From contig NZ_CP116936.1 in NCBI RefSeq assembly GCF_028475105.1, positions 6,757,501 to 6,821,500 on the forward strand: DNA of 64,000 nt. Reading direction: 5' to 3'. Position numbers and translations under genes: made by a program. Positions 16,820-25,044 of the stretch are shown here, in pieces. The DNA is from Micromonospora sp. LH3U1. Lineage in GTDB: Bacteria > Actinomycetota > Actinomycetes > Mycobacteriales > Micromonosporaceae. The notes beneath the pieces are model-generated. The model saw nothing but the letters and a program-made list of their open reading frames with translations. It had not been told where the DNA came from and did not search any database. The first letter of the stretch is position 1. The number at the start of each line of letters is the position of its first letter.

Positions 16820-17427
16820 GCCGGCACCGCCAGGCCGAGGTGCTGGCGGACCAGCTCGGCGAGCCGGGTGTCGTCGAGCGCACCGGTGGCATCGATGTGC
16901 CGGACCCGACCGTCGGGGCCGACGAAGAGGGTCAGTGGGATGGCGTTGCGCTTCAGGTCGCGCTGTAGCGCCTCACCCTGGTCCACCAGGACCGGGAACC
17001 GGACGCCGAAGTCCTCACCGATGGACTGGGCGCCGCTGCGGCTGTCCCGGCTGTTGACCCCGACCACCTGGAGCTGACCGGCGGCCCGCTCGCTGAGGCG
17101 TTGGAAGGCGGGCAGCTCCTTGCGGCACGGCGGGCACCAGGAGGCCCATACGTTGATCACAGCCGGCCCGGCCACGCCCCGTAGCGCGACGGGGGCGCCG
17201 CCGTTGAAGCAGGCCAGGGTCAGCTCCGGAAGGAGCTCTCCACCCGTGGCTGCCGCGGTGCCGGCCGGCTCGGCCGTGGGTGCCGTGCTCAGGCCGGTGC
17301 AGTCCTTGAATGGCGACGGACGCTCGGCGGCGGCCGGGCGGGGCGCGGGGTCGTCGGTCGCGCCGCTGGTGCAACCGGCGGCGGCCAGCAGCAGCGGCAG
17401 GACCAGGAGGGCAAGGCGCCTGTTCAC
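16816..17427 (-). CDS. TlpA/ResA-like thioredoxin-fold lipoprotein
   Basis: A membrane-tethered, extracytoplasmic thiol-disulfide protein of 203 residues. It has a lipoprotein signal with lipobox LAAAGC (Cys19), a low-complexity linker and a thioredoxin fold with the redox motif WCPPC at 97-101 in the strand INVWASWCPPCRKELPAF. A cis-Pro loop is seen in NAIPLTLFV. Two extra cysteines (about 43 and 73) precede the active site and may form a further disulfide. The start is GTG at 17425-17427, overlapping the nth stop by four bases. Position matches M. tuberculosis Rv3673c. Its partner may be a secreted cysteine protein such as MarP, encoded in the same operon; this is inference. Confidence 0.9.
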   Translation of the reverse strand: MNRRLALLVLPLLLAAAGCTSGATDDPAPRPAAAERPSPFKDCTGLSTAPTAEPAGTAAATGGELLPELTLACFNGGAPVALRGVAGPAVINVWASWCPPCRKELPAFQRLSERAAGQLQVVGVNSRDSRSGAQSIGEDFGVRFPVLVDQGEALQRDLKRNAIPLTLFVGPDGRVRHIDATGALDDTRLAELVRQHLGLAVPA

Positions 17428-18212
17428 GGCACCTCCGCGGCGACCGCCTGCGCGGGCACCAACTCCGGGTCGACCCCGGCAGCCACTGCGAGGTCTCGCG
17501 CCCGGGGGCCCTTGAGCAGCTTGGCGGCGGCGGCCGGCTCGGTCGGCCCGGTGCCGTACGAGGGGCAGAGCTTCGCGAGGGTGCACGCACCGCAGGCCGG
17601 CTTGCGGGCGTGGCAGACCCGCCGCCCGTGGAAGATGATCCGGTGCGACAGCATGGTCCAGTCGCGCTTGTCGTACAGCGCGCCGATCGCGTGCTCGATC
17701 TTGACCGGGTCGGTCTCGGTGGTGAGCTGCCACCGGTGGACCAGCCGTTGGAAATGCGTGTCGACCGTGATGCCCGGGACGTCGAAGGCGTTGCCGAGGA
17801 TCACGTTGGCGGTCTTGCGGCCGATACCGGGCAGCGTCACCAGGTCGACGAGCCGGCCGGGGACCTCGCCGTCGTACCGATCGAGGAGGGCCTGGCCGAG
17901 CTTGAGCAGCGAGTCGGTCTTGTTGCGGTAGAAGCCGGTGGGCCGGATCAGCTCCTCCATCTCGCCCCGGTCGGCCCCCGCGTAGGCGGCGGCGCTCGGA
18001 TAGCGGGCGAAGAGCTTGGGAGTGACCTCGTTGACCTTCTTGTCCGTGCACTGCGCGGAAAGGATGGTGGCGACGGCCAGCTCCAATGCATTGGAGTGGT
18101 CCAGCTCACAATGCGCGTCGGGGTGTGTCTCGGCCAGCACCCGGCCGATCTTGCGGGCACGACGTTTGCGCCCGAGGTCGGTCTCGCTGGCACCGGGAGG
18201 ACTACTGGTCAC
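17424..18212 (-). CDS. nth: Endonuclease III (base-excision repair DNA glycosylase/AP lyase)
   Basis: Removes oxidised pyrimidines from DNA and nicks abasic sites. The helix-hairpin-helix LPGIGRKTANVILGNAF carries the catalytic lysine, and the catalytic aspartate is in VDTHFQR. The 4Fe-4S cluster motif C-X6-C-X2-C-X5-C is complete in CHARKPACGACTLAKLC. Start: GTG 18212 gives 262 residues and begins VTSSPPGASETDLGRK. An in-frame TTG at 18257 overlaps the stop of the capA-like gene upstream and would add 15 residues, so the start is not certain. It is the first gene of the nth-tlpA-nudix-marP operon. Confidence 0.94.
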   Translation of the reverse strand: MTSSPPGASETDLGRKRRARKIGRVLAETHPDAHCELDHSNALELAVATILSAQCTDKKVNEVTPKLFARYPSAAAYAGADRGEMEELIRPTGFYRNKTDSLLKLGQALLDRYDGEVPGRLVDLVTLPGIGRKTANVILGNAFDVPGITVDTHFQRLVHRWQLTTETDPVKIEHAIGALYDKRDWTMLSHRIIFHGRRVCHARKPACGACTLAKLCPSYGTGPTEPAAAAKLLKGPRARDLAVAAGVDPELVPAQAVAAEVP

Positions 18213-18253
18213 GCCGGTCAGCCTACGTCGCTCCCCGGACGTTCCTCCTCGGG

Positions 18254-19431
18254 TCAACCGGTGGTCGGCGGGGAGATCTTGCCCTGCCCGTCGAACCGCG
18301 CGCCTTCCTTCGGGAAGTCGCTGCGGCTCAACTCGGTGACCAGACCCAGGCCCCGGTCGTCCGGGTCCATCGTCGGCTTGCCGGCGGAGTTCATGTACGT
18401 CGAGGTGAACGAGCCACCGCCCCAGCTGCCGTCCGGCTTGAGCGACACCTTCAGCACGCCGCCCCAGCCGAGCCGGCCGGTGTTGCTCAGCGAGTTGCCG
18501 CCGCCAGCGAAGTTGCCCAGGCTGTAGGCGATCAGCCGGCCCTTGTAGAACTCCATGCCGCGCAGCACGTGCGGCCCGTGCCCGACGATCAGGTCCGCAC
18601 CGGCGTCGATCATCGCGCGCGAGAACTTCACCGGGTCACCCCGGTTCTCGCCGAGGAACATCTCGGTGCCGGGTTTCACCCGGGTCTTGTCCGCTCCCTC
18701 GCCGCCCATGTGCACCTGCACCACGACCAGATCGGCCATGGTGGCGGCCTTGGCGACCACCGTCTTCGCCTTGTCGATGTCGACCAGGCTGTTGGACCAG
18801 ACGTACGACGAGAAGCCGGCCACGGCGACCTTGACGCCCTTGACGTCGACCACGGTGATCTCGTCCGGCGCCCCGGTGTGCTCCAGGTCGTACTTCTCCA
18901 GCGCCTTCTGGGTGTTCTCGTAGCCCTTCGGGCCGTAGTCGTAGCCGTGGTTGTTGGCCTGGTTGAGCACGTCGAAGCCGGCGTCGCGCAGGTGTGCGGC
19001 GTACTCCGGCGGGGCCCGGAACTGGAAGCAGCGGGTGGAGTTGGCCCCGCACTTGCCGGTGCCGGTGTCCACCGTCAGCGGCTCCTCCAGGTTGCCCATG
19101 ACCAGGTCGGCCTTGAGCGCCTCGGTGACCGAGGCGAAGAAGCCCTTACCCCCGCCAGCGGGTAGCCGGCTCGGCGCGTTACCCATGATGATGTCGCCGG
19201 TGGCGGAGAGCGAGATCGCGCCGCCACCGCCGGAGGCCGCGGCCCGGTGGCCTTCGGGCCGCCCGTGGAAACCGGCGCGCCGGTGCCACCGCCGCCGGCG
19301 CCGGGCTGCCAGACGGGTGCCTCACCACCGGGGTCGGCACAGCCGGCGACGAGCAGGGTGGCCAGCAGCGCGGCGAGGCCGAGGGCGACGCGGCGGCGCG
19401 GGCGGGACGCGGGAGGGGCGGGAGCATACAT
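18254..19431 (-). pseudogene. CapA-like (PGA_cap) metallophosphatase lipoprotein, frameshifted
   Basis: Two reading frames together make one protein. The first (ATG 19431) encodes a lipoprotein signal with LLVAGC and a Gly/Pro linker ending STGGPKATG, then drifts into nonsense. The second frame resumes with AASGGGGAISLSATGDIIMG and continues as a complete CapA/poly-gamma-glutamate-synthesis-type domain: NLEEPLT, NQANNHGYDYG, VVVQVHMGGEG and VGHGPHVLRG, ending at 18254. The switch lies at about 19241-19247, where one extra C on the plus strand in the CCC run at 19243-19245 would restore one frame. So either the gene is broken by a 1 bp deletion or this is a sequencing error. Without the shift the product would be about 392 residues and extracytoplasmic. 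Confidence 0.8.
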
Positions 19432-19486
19432 CGGTCGCGACCCTACCGGGCCGAAAACGCGCCGACGACAGCCGATCGGGTGGAAG

Positions 19487-20176
19487 TTAGCCGGTGAGCT
19501 GCTCGGACCAGGGCACGACCGCCCGTGCGCCCCCGGCGAGCACCGCGGCGTGCACCGCTCGGGCGAGCGGAGCGCCCCAGGTGGAGCGCGGCCCGGCGTA
19601 CGCGGCCTCCGGCCCGGCGACCGGGCAGAGCACGGTGACCGCGTCGGTCGGGGTGCCGGTCCCCGGCAACCCCAGCTCGGTGATCGCCTGGGTCTTCGCC
19701 TCGGTCGCGGTGGCCACCGCGTTGACCAGTGCCGAGTCGGCGAGCCGGGCCGGCACGTACACCACGATGTTGACCGTGCCGACGCGCTGGGCGAGCCCGG
19801 CCGGAGCTGGCGCGGCCGCGAGCACCGGTGTGCCGAGCCCGACCGTCGCCCAGGCCCGCACCCCGGTGTCGGTCCGCGCCACCACCTCTTTCACCGCGAC
19901 GCCGGTCAGCAGACCAACCCCCGGCCCGTCGAGGGCCAGGTCGGCGGCGAGCTCCGCCAGGTGCGTGGCGGGGTCGTTCCGGTCGTACGACATGGGCACG
20001 GTCGCGTTCAGCACCCACTGCCGGACCCCGATGCCGCCGCCCAGTGGGCCGCTGCTGACTGCCCGCAGAGGCACGTCCGCGCGCCAGACGAGCAGCGGAA
20101 TGTCCCGGCCATTCTCGGCCCGGCTGGTCAGAATCGGCTCGCTCAGCACGTCGGGCAGGTTACGCCCACCGATCAC
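19487..20176 (-). CDS. cbiZ: Adenosylcobinamide amidohydrolase (CbiZ family)
   Basis: Salvage enzyme that hydrolyses adenosylcobinamide to adenosylcobyric acid, allowing scavenged corrinoids to enter B12 synthesis. Family features are WVLNATVPMSYDRNDPATHL near residue 55, a central TVGLGTPV strand and the C-terminal TDAVTVLCPVAG followed by GPRSTWGAPLARAVHAAV. It is a 229-residue cytoplasmic protein. The start shown is GTG at 20174-20176 without a clear ribosome-binding site; a shorter start is possible. No other cobalamin gene and no cobalamin riboswitch was seen nearby, so it is an orphan. It is divergent from crp. Confidence 0.82.
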   Translation of the reverse strand: MIGGRNLPDVLSEPILTSRAENGRDIPLLVWRADVPLRAVSSGPLGGGIGVRQWVLNATVPMSYDRNDPATHLAELAADLALDGPGVGLLTGVAVKEVVARTDTGVRAWATVGLGTPVLAAAPAPAGLAQRVGTVNIVVYVPARLADSALVNAVATATEAKTQAITELGLPGTGTPTDAVTVLCPVAGPEAAYAGPRSTWGAPLARAVHAAVLAGGARAVVPWSEQLTG

Positions 20177-20292
20177 GATTCCAGGGGCGACCTCTGATTC
20201 ATGCTCACGTGCGCCTAGACTTGGCGGCGCGCGAGGGGATCAGCGGACGGCGGACCCGGCCGACGGACGGCACGCGTAAGCGGAGGTGCGCG

Positions 20293-20970
20293 ATGGACGA
20301 GGTACTGGCCCGCAGCGGGATCTTCCAGGGTGTTGACCCGGAAGCTGCCGAGGCGCTCGCCAAGGAGATGGAGACGATCGAGGTCCGCAAGGGCGAGATC
20401 GTCTTCAATGAGGGCGAGCCCGGTGACAGCCTCTATATCCTGCTGTCCGGGAAGATCAAGGTTGGTCGCCGCGCAGCGGACGGCCGACAGAACCTGATCG
20501 CGGTGATGGGGCCGTCGGACATGGTCGGTGAGCTGTCGCTCTTTGACCCTGGTCCGCGTACGGCGACCGCCACCGCGGTGACCGACACCCGGCTGGTGCG
20601 ACTGCGCAAGCAGGCGCTGCGGCCGTGGCTGAACAACCGCCCGGAGATCGCCGAGCAGTTGCTCCGGGTGCTCGCCCGACGGCTGCGCCGGACCAACGAC
20701 TCGCTCGCCGACCTGATCTTCACGGACGTGCCGGGCCGGGTCGCCAAGAACCTGCTCCAGATGGCTGGCCGGTTCGGCACCCGCGACGGCGGCGTCCTGC
20801 GGGTGACCCACGACCTCACCCAGGAGGAGATCGCGCAGCTCGTTGGCGCCTCCCGGGAGACGGTCAACAAGGCGCTGGCCGACTTCGCCTCGCGCGGTTG
20901 GCTACGGCTGGACGGCAAGAGCATCATCATCCTGGACCCGGAGCGCCTGGCCCGCCGCGCCCGCGTCTGA
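20293..20970 (+). CDS. crp: Crp/Fnr-family transcriptional regulator, cAMP receptor protein
   Basis: A 225-residue global regulator. The N-terminal cyclic-nucleotide domain has the phosphate-binding cassette GELSLFDPGPRTATATA (Glu, Arg and Thr/Ala in canonical places). A dimerisation helix follows (RPEIAEQLLRVLARRLRR), and the C-terminal winged helix has recognition helix SRETVNKALADFASRGW. It corresponds in sequence and neighbourhood to M. tuberculosis Rv3676 (CRP). The ATG at 20293 has GGAGG at 20282-20286. A likely -10 box TAGACT is at 20216-20221, giving a leader of about 65 nt. A strong terminator follows. A probable adenylate cyclase is encoded at 41404-45033. Confidence 0.94.
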   Translation: MDEVLARSGIFQGVDPEAAEALAKEMETIEVRKGEIVFNEGEPGDSLYILLSGKIKVGRRAADGRQNLIAVMGPSDMVGELSLFDPGPRTATATAVTDTRLVRLRKQALRPWLNNRPEIAEQLLRVLARRLRRTNDSLADLIFTDVPGRVAKNLLQMAGRFGTRDGGVLRVTHDLTQEEIAQLVGASRETVNKALADFASRGWLRLDGKSIIILDPERLARRARV

Positions 20971-20980
20971 GCAGCACGTC

Positions 20981-21021
20981 ACGTCCCCGCCTCCGTCACC
21001 GACGGTAGGCGGGGACGTTTG
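20981..21021 (+). terminator. Intrinsic terminator after crp
   Basis: ACGTCCCCGCCT (20981-20992) pairs perfectly with AGGCGGGGACGT (21007-21018). An inner CCGTC/GACGG stem lies in the loop, and a short T run follows. It starts 10 nt after the crp stop. One of the clearest terminators in the window. Confidence 0.85.
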
Positions 21022-21080
21022 CTATCTGCCCGGCGCAGAATCGCTGGCCTCAGGGCGATGCCAGCGGTGAGGGTGGGGCC

Positions 21081-21824
21081 ATGGTGAATCGTGTTGCTGT
21101 GCTCTCCGACATCCATGGCGTCCTACCGGCGCTGGAGGCCGTGTTGGCTGAGCCGGACGTCGCCGCCGCCGATCTGCTCGTGCTCACCGGTGACATCGCC
21201 GCAGGTCCGCAACCGGTCGAGGTGCTGGACGTGCTCGCCGGCCTGGGCGACCGGGTGTGCTGGGTCGGGGGCAACGCGGATCGCGAGCTGGTCGAGGCCC
21301 GCGGTGGGCACCCCGCGTCGATCGAGGTGTCGAACTGGGCCGCCGGGCAACTGCGCGACGACCAACTGGCCCGGCTCGCCGCGCTGCCGGCGACGGTGAC
21401 GCTGGAGATCGATGGCCTCGGGCCGACGCTGTTCTGCCACGCGACACCGCGCGACGACGAGGAGGTCGTGCTCGTCGACTCCCGGATGGCACGCTGGGTG
21501 GAGGTGTTCGCGGGTCTTCCCGCCGACGTCTCCACGGTGGTCTGCGGCCACACGCACATGCCCTTCACCCGGCTGGTCGACCGGCGCCTGGTGGTCAACC
21601 CGGGCAGCATCGGCATGCCGTACGGGGGCGCGGGGGCGTGGTGGGCGCTGCTCGGGCCGGGCGTCCAGCTGCGCCGCACCGCCTTCGACGTGGACGCGGC
21701 GTGCGCCCGGGTGGCAGCGGAGTCGACCTTCCCCGACGCCGCCGCCTGGGCCGACGAGTACCTGCGCTCCCAGCACAGCGACGCCGACGCGCTGGCCGTC
21801 TTCGGCCCCCGCGACGGCCGCTGA
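21081..21824 (+). CDS. Metallophosphoesterase (YfcE/MJ0936-like)
   Basis: A 247-residue cytoplasmic calcineurin-like phosphoesterase. The binuclear-metal motifs are all visible: VLSDIHGVLPALEAVL (DxH), LVLTGDIAAGP (GD), WVGGNADREL (GN), FCHATPRDDEE and VVCGHTHMPF (GHxH). NPGSIGMPYGG closes the core as in YfcE-type phosphodiesterases. The substrate is unknown; family members cleave phosphodiesters or dephosphorylate nucleotides. ATG 21081 has GAGGGTGGGG upstream. It stands alone between the crp terminator and the TetR gene, so its expression is probably independent. Confidence 0.88.
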   Translation: MVNRVAVLSDIHGVLPALEAVLAEPDVAAADLLVLTGDIAAGPQPVEVLDVLAGLGDRVCWVGGNADRELVEARGGHPASIEVSNWAAGQLRDDQLARLAALPATVTLEIDGLGPTLFCHATPRDDEEVVLVDSRMARWVEVFAGLPADVSTVVCGHTHMPFTRLVDRRLVVNPGSIGMPYGGAGAWWALLGPGVQLRRTAFDVDAACARVAAESTFPDAAAWADEYLRSQHSDADALAVFGPRDGR

Positions 21825-21884
21825 CGCGGCACGCCGTTGGACGGCGGCGCGCTCCACGTCCGCGACGCCGGCCCTAAAAAAAGT

Positions 21885-21918
21885 CAGTCTTGACTGTTTG
21901 TTTCTCAGGCCGCAGGCT
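21885..21918 (+). promoter_or_regulatory. TetR-gene promoter with overlapping operator-like dyad
   Basis: TTGACT (21890-21895), a 17 bp spacer and CAGGCT (21913-21918) form a promoter whose start point would fall on the GTG start codon at 21925. A perfect dyad CAGTC-TT-GACTG (21885-21896) covers the -35 box, the classic place for TetR autorepression. The preceding A-tract (7 A at 21876-21882) is striking in this GC-rich DNA. Confidence 0.6.
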
Positions 21919-21924
21919 GTTCCC

Positions 21925-22530
21925 GTGTCCACCGCATCGACGCGTGTCCCCCAGCAGGAGCGCAGCCGCGCCACCCAGGCCCGGCTGCTGGAAGCGACCG
22001 TCGACTGCCTGATCGAGCACGGCTGGTCCGGCACCACGACCACCGTCGTCGCCGCACGGGCCGGGGTCTCGCGTGGGGCCCAGTTGCACCACTACCCCAC
22101 GAAGGCCGCCCTGGTGACGGCCGCCGTGGCCCATCTCGCCGAGCGGCGGGCCTCCGAGTTGCGCACCGAGGCCGAGGCGTTGCCGGCCGGCCCCCAGCGG
22201 CTCGACCGGGTGATCGACCTGCTCGGCGTGGCGTTCACCGGGCCGCTGTTCGTGGCCGCCCTCGAGCTCTGGGTCGCCGCCCGCACCGATCGGGAGCTTC
22301 GGGACGCGCTGGTGCCGCTGGAGGCGACTGTCGGCCGGGAGATGCATCGCCTCACCGTCGCCCTGCTCGGCGTCGACGAGCGGCGACCTGGAGTCCGCGA
22401 AGCGGTGCAGGCCACCCTCGACCTGCTCCGCGGGCTCGGGGTGGCCAACCTGCTCAGCGACGACTCGGCCCGCCGCACCGCCCTGTTGACCACCTGGAAG
22501 CGCCAGCTCGCCACCCTGCTCACGCCCTGA
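21925..22530 (+). CDS. TetR/AcrR-family transcriptional regulator
   Basis: A 201-residue repressor-type regulator. The N-terminal HTH spans RATQARLLEATVDCLIEHG, then VVAARAGVSRGAQLHHYPTK; the tyrosine-lysine of the recognition helix is typical. The C-terminal ligand domain (LLGVAFTGPLFVAALELWVAAR) resembles TetR_C domains of regulators of acyl-CoA or lipid catabolism genes, though this is weak. The GTG start at 21925 is placed by the leaderless promoter directly upstream. The operon for branched acyl-CoA catabolism begins 37 nt downstream in the same direction, so it is the natural candidate target. Confidence 0.87.
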   Translation: MSTASTRVPQQERSRATQARLLEATVDCLIEHGWSGTTTTVVAARAGVSRGAQLHHYPTKAALVTAAVAHLAERRASELRTEAEALPAGPQRLDRVIDLLGVAFTGPLFVAALELWVAARTDRELRDALVPLEATVGREMHRLTVALLGVDERRPGVREAVQATLDLLRGLGVANLLSDDSARRTALLTTWKRQLATLLTP

Positions 22531-22567
22531 CCGCCGGCCGCAGCGGCCACCACCGACCGGAGGCACC

Positions 22568-23365
22568 ATGGTCGACCTCAACGACCTGCTCGCGGATCTG
22601 GCCGCGGAGTCCGCCCAACTGGATGCCCTGGTGGCACCGCTGTCGGCGGCCGACTGGTCTCGGCCGACCCCTGCGCCAGGCTGGAGCATCGGCCACCAGA
22701 TCGCCCACCTCGCCTGGACCGATCATGTGGCGCTGCTGGCCGCCACCGATCCCGAGGCGTTCTTTGCGACGGTGACCGCAGCGCCGGACCCGACCAGGAT
22801 GGTCGACCAGGGCGCCGAGGACTTCCTCGCCCCGCCGGTTGAACTGCTCGCCCGCTGGCGGGCCGGCCGGGTGGCGCTCGCCGACGCACTGGCCGCCGTC
22901 CCGGCCGGCGAGAAGCTGCCCTGGTACGGCACCCGGATGTCGGCCACCTCGATGGCGACCGCACGGATCATGGAGACCTGGGCACACGGTGCGGACGTGG
23001 CCGACGCGCTCGGCGTCGTCCGCCCCGCCAGCGACCGAATCCGGCACGTCGCGCACCTTGGTGTGCGTACCCTCGGGCACGGCTTCGCCGCGCACGGCCG
23101 GGTGGCACCGACGACGCCGGTCCGGGTTGAGTTGGTCGGGCCCGGCGGTGACACGTGGAGCTGGGGCCCGGCGGACGCCGCCGACCGGCTGACCGGCCCG
23201 GCTCTGGATTTCTGCCTGCTGGTCACCCAGCGCCGAAACCGCGCGGACCTCGCGCTGGCCGCCAGCGGCCCGGTCGCGGACGAGTGGCTCGACGTGGCGC
23301 AGGCGTTCGCCGGCCCGCCGGGTGCCGGCCGCGAGCCGGCCGGCACGGACGGGGTACGGGCATGA
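22568..23365 (+). CDS. TIGR03084-family protein (maleylpyruvate isomerase-like/DinB fold)
   Basis: A 265-residue protein of the mycothiol-dependent maleylpyruvate isomerase-like superfamily, family TIGR03084. The N-terminal four-helix DinB-like bundle contains WSIGHQIAHLAWTDHVALLA and METWAHGADVADALG, which supply the three metal-ligand histidines expected for the fold. A C-terminal alpha/beta part (VELVGPGGDTWSWGP) follows. Members occur beside acyl-CoA carboxylase and dehydrogenase genes in actinobacteria, but their reaction is not known. ATG 22568 has GGAGG at 22559-22563. It is the first gene of a run of overlapping genes; its stop overlaps the next ATG by four bases. Confidence 0.85.
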   Translation: MVDLNDLLADLAAESAQLDALVAPLSAADWSRPTPAPGWSIGHQIAHLAWTDHVALLAATDPEAFFATVTAAPDPTRMVDQGAEDFLAPPVELLARWRAGRVALADALAAVPAGEKLPWYGTRMSATSMATARIMETWAHGADVADALGVVRPASDRIRHVAHLGVRTLGHGFAAHGRVAPTTPVRVELVGPGGDTWSWGPADAADRLTGPALDFCLLVTQRRNRADLALAASGPVADEWLDVAQAFAGPPGAGREPAGTDGVRA

Positions 23366-25044
23366 TCCGGATCGGAAACGCCTCCGGCTTCTACGGCGAC
23401 CGGTTCAGTGCCTGGCGGGAGATGCTCGACGGGGGCGAGCTGGACGTACTGACCGGGGACTACCTGGCCGAGTTGACCATGCTGATCCTCGCTCGGGACC
23501 GCCTGCGCGACCCCGACCTGGGCTACGCGAAGACGTTCCTGCGTCAACTGGAGACGTGCCTCGGCACCGCCCTGGACCGGGGGGTGCGGATCGTGACCAA
23601 CGCCGGCGGGCTGAACCCGGCCGGACTGGCCGCCGCCATCGACGCCCTCGCAGGCCGTCTGGGCCTGCCAGTCCAGGTCGGGTACGTCAAGGGCGACACG
23701 ATCCAGCGTCCGGACGCGTTGAGCGCGAACGCCTACCTCGGCGCGTTCGGGATCGCCGCGTGCCTCGACGGCGGTGCGGACGTGGTGGTCACGGGCCGGG
23801 TCACCGACGCGTCGCTGGTGGTCGGCCCGGCCATCGCGCGGTACGGGTGGGGCCGCGACGACCTCGACGAGCTGGCCGGGGCGACCGTCGCGGGGCACCT
23901 CGTCGAGTGCGGCGCACAGGTCACCGGCGGCAACTTCAGTTTCTTCACCGAGCTGCCCGACGGCGGGCGTCGGCCCGGATTCCCGATCGCCGAGGTGCAC
24001 GCCGATGGCTCGACGGTGCTCACCAAGCATGCGGGTACCGGCGGCGCGGTCACCGTGGAGACGGTCACCGCCCAACTGCTCTACGAGATCGGTGGGCCGG
24101 CGTACCTGGGTCCGGACGTGGTCACCCGACTGGACACGGTGACGTTGCGACCCGACGGGCCGGACCGGGTCCGGGTCTCCGGTGTCCGGGGCACGCCGCC
24201 GCCGGCCACGCTCAAGGTGGGCGTCAACAACCTCGGCGGATTCCGTAACTCGATGACATTCGTCCTCTGTGGGCTGGACATCGAGGCGAAGGCGTCTCTG
24301 GTCCGGGGGCAGGTCGAGGAGGCGGTGGGCAAGGACGGGCTGGAGTTCGTGCTGGCCCGGACCGACCACCCGGATGCCGCCGACACCGAGGCTGCCAGCG
24401 CACTGCTCCACGTCCACCTGCGCGACGGCGACAAGGCGCGGGCCGGACGTGCCTTCTCGGCCGCCGCGGTGGAGCTGGCACTGGCCTCGTACCCGGGCTG
24501 CACGCTGACCACCCTGCCGGGCGACGCGACACCGTATGGCGTGTTCACCGCCGACGCGGTGCCGCAGGACGCGGTGGCGCATGTCGCGGTGCTGCCCGGC
24601 GGTGAGCCGGTGCCGATCGCCCCGCCGATCCGTACCGCCCTCGCTCCCGCCCCGGAGACCGAGACAGTCCCGGGGGGTGACGCGGTGGTCGACGGCCCGA
24701 CCCGGCGCGGGGCGCTCGGCGAGTTGGTCGGTGCGCGCTCCGGAGACAAGGGTGGGGATGCCAACCTCGGTGTCTGGGCGCGAACCGAAGCCGGGTACGC
24801 GTGGCTGCGCGCCTGGTTGACGGTGGAGCGGTTGGCCGAGCTGCTGCCGGAGACCGCGCCGCTGTCGGTGCGGCGCTACGAGCTGGCGAACCTGCGGGCG
24901 ATCAACTTCGTGATCGAGGGCCTGCTCGGGGCGGGGGTGGCCGCGTCCACCCGCTTCGACCCGCAGGCCAAGGCGCTCGGCGAGTTGCTGCGCGCCCGGA
25001 TCGTCGACCTACCGGCCGACGTGCCGACGGGAGTGACCCAATGA
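23362..25044 (+). CDS. AtuA-like (DUF1446) acyclic terpene utilisation family protein
   Basis: A 560-residue cytoplasmic protein of the AtuA/DUF1446 family, named after the Pseudomonas acyclic-terpene (citronellol/geraniol) pathway, where AtuA's exact reaction is unresolved. Visible landmarks are IRIGNASGFYGDR at the N-terminus, IVTNAGGLNPAG, TGRVTDASLV, QVTGGNFSFFTEL and, near the C-terminus, GARSGDKGGDANLGVW, which begins a second, smaller domain of about 110 residues. Its ATG overlaps the previous stop (ATGA), and its own stop overlaps the next start. Gene order matches M. tuberculosis Rv0976c-fadE13-accD2-accA2-fadE12 as remembered. It is probably a CoA-dependent lyase or hydratase partner, but no catalytic residue can be assigned. 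Confidence 0.85.
   Translation: MIRIGNASGFYGDRFSAWREMLDGGELDVLTGDYLAELTMLILARDRLRDPDLGYAKTFLRQLETCLGTALDRGVRIVTNAGGLNPAGLAAAIDALAGRLGLPVQVGYVKGDTIQRPDALSANAYLGAFGIAACLDGGADVVVTGRVTDASLVVGPAIARYGWGRDDLDELAGATVAGHLVECGAQVTGGNFSFFTELPDGGRRPGFPIAEVHADGSTVLTKHAGTGGAVTVETVTAQLLYEIGGPAYLGPDVVTRLDTVTLRPDGPDRVRVSGVRGTPPPATLKVGVNNLGGFRNSMTFVLCGLDIEAKASLVRGQVEEAVGKDGLEFVLARTDHPDAADTEAASALLHVHLRDGDKARAGRAFSAAAVELALASYPGCTLTTLPGDATPYGVFTADAVPQDAVAHVAVLPGGEPVPIAPPIRTALAPAPETETVPGGDAVVDGPTRRGALGELVGARSGDKGGDANLGVWARTEAGYAWLRAWLTVERLAELLPETAPLSVRRYELANLRAINFVIEGLLGAGVAASTRFDPQAKALGELLRARIVDLPADVPTGVTQ

Noticed and set aside
20190..20215. Possible Crp site (TGA...TCAC) upstream of crp
   Set aside because: Spacing between the half-sites is 7 nt rather than 6, so it does not fit the Crp consensus.
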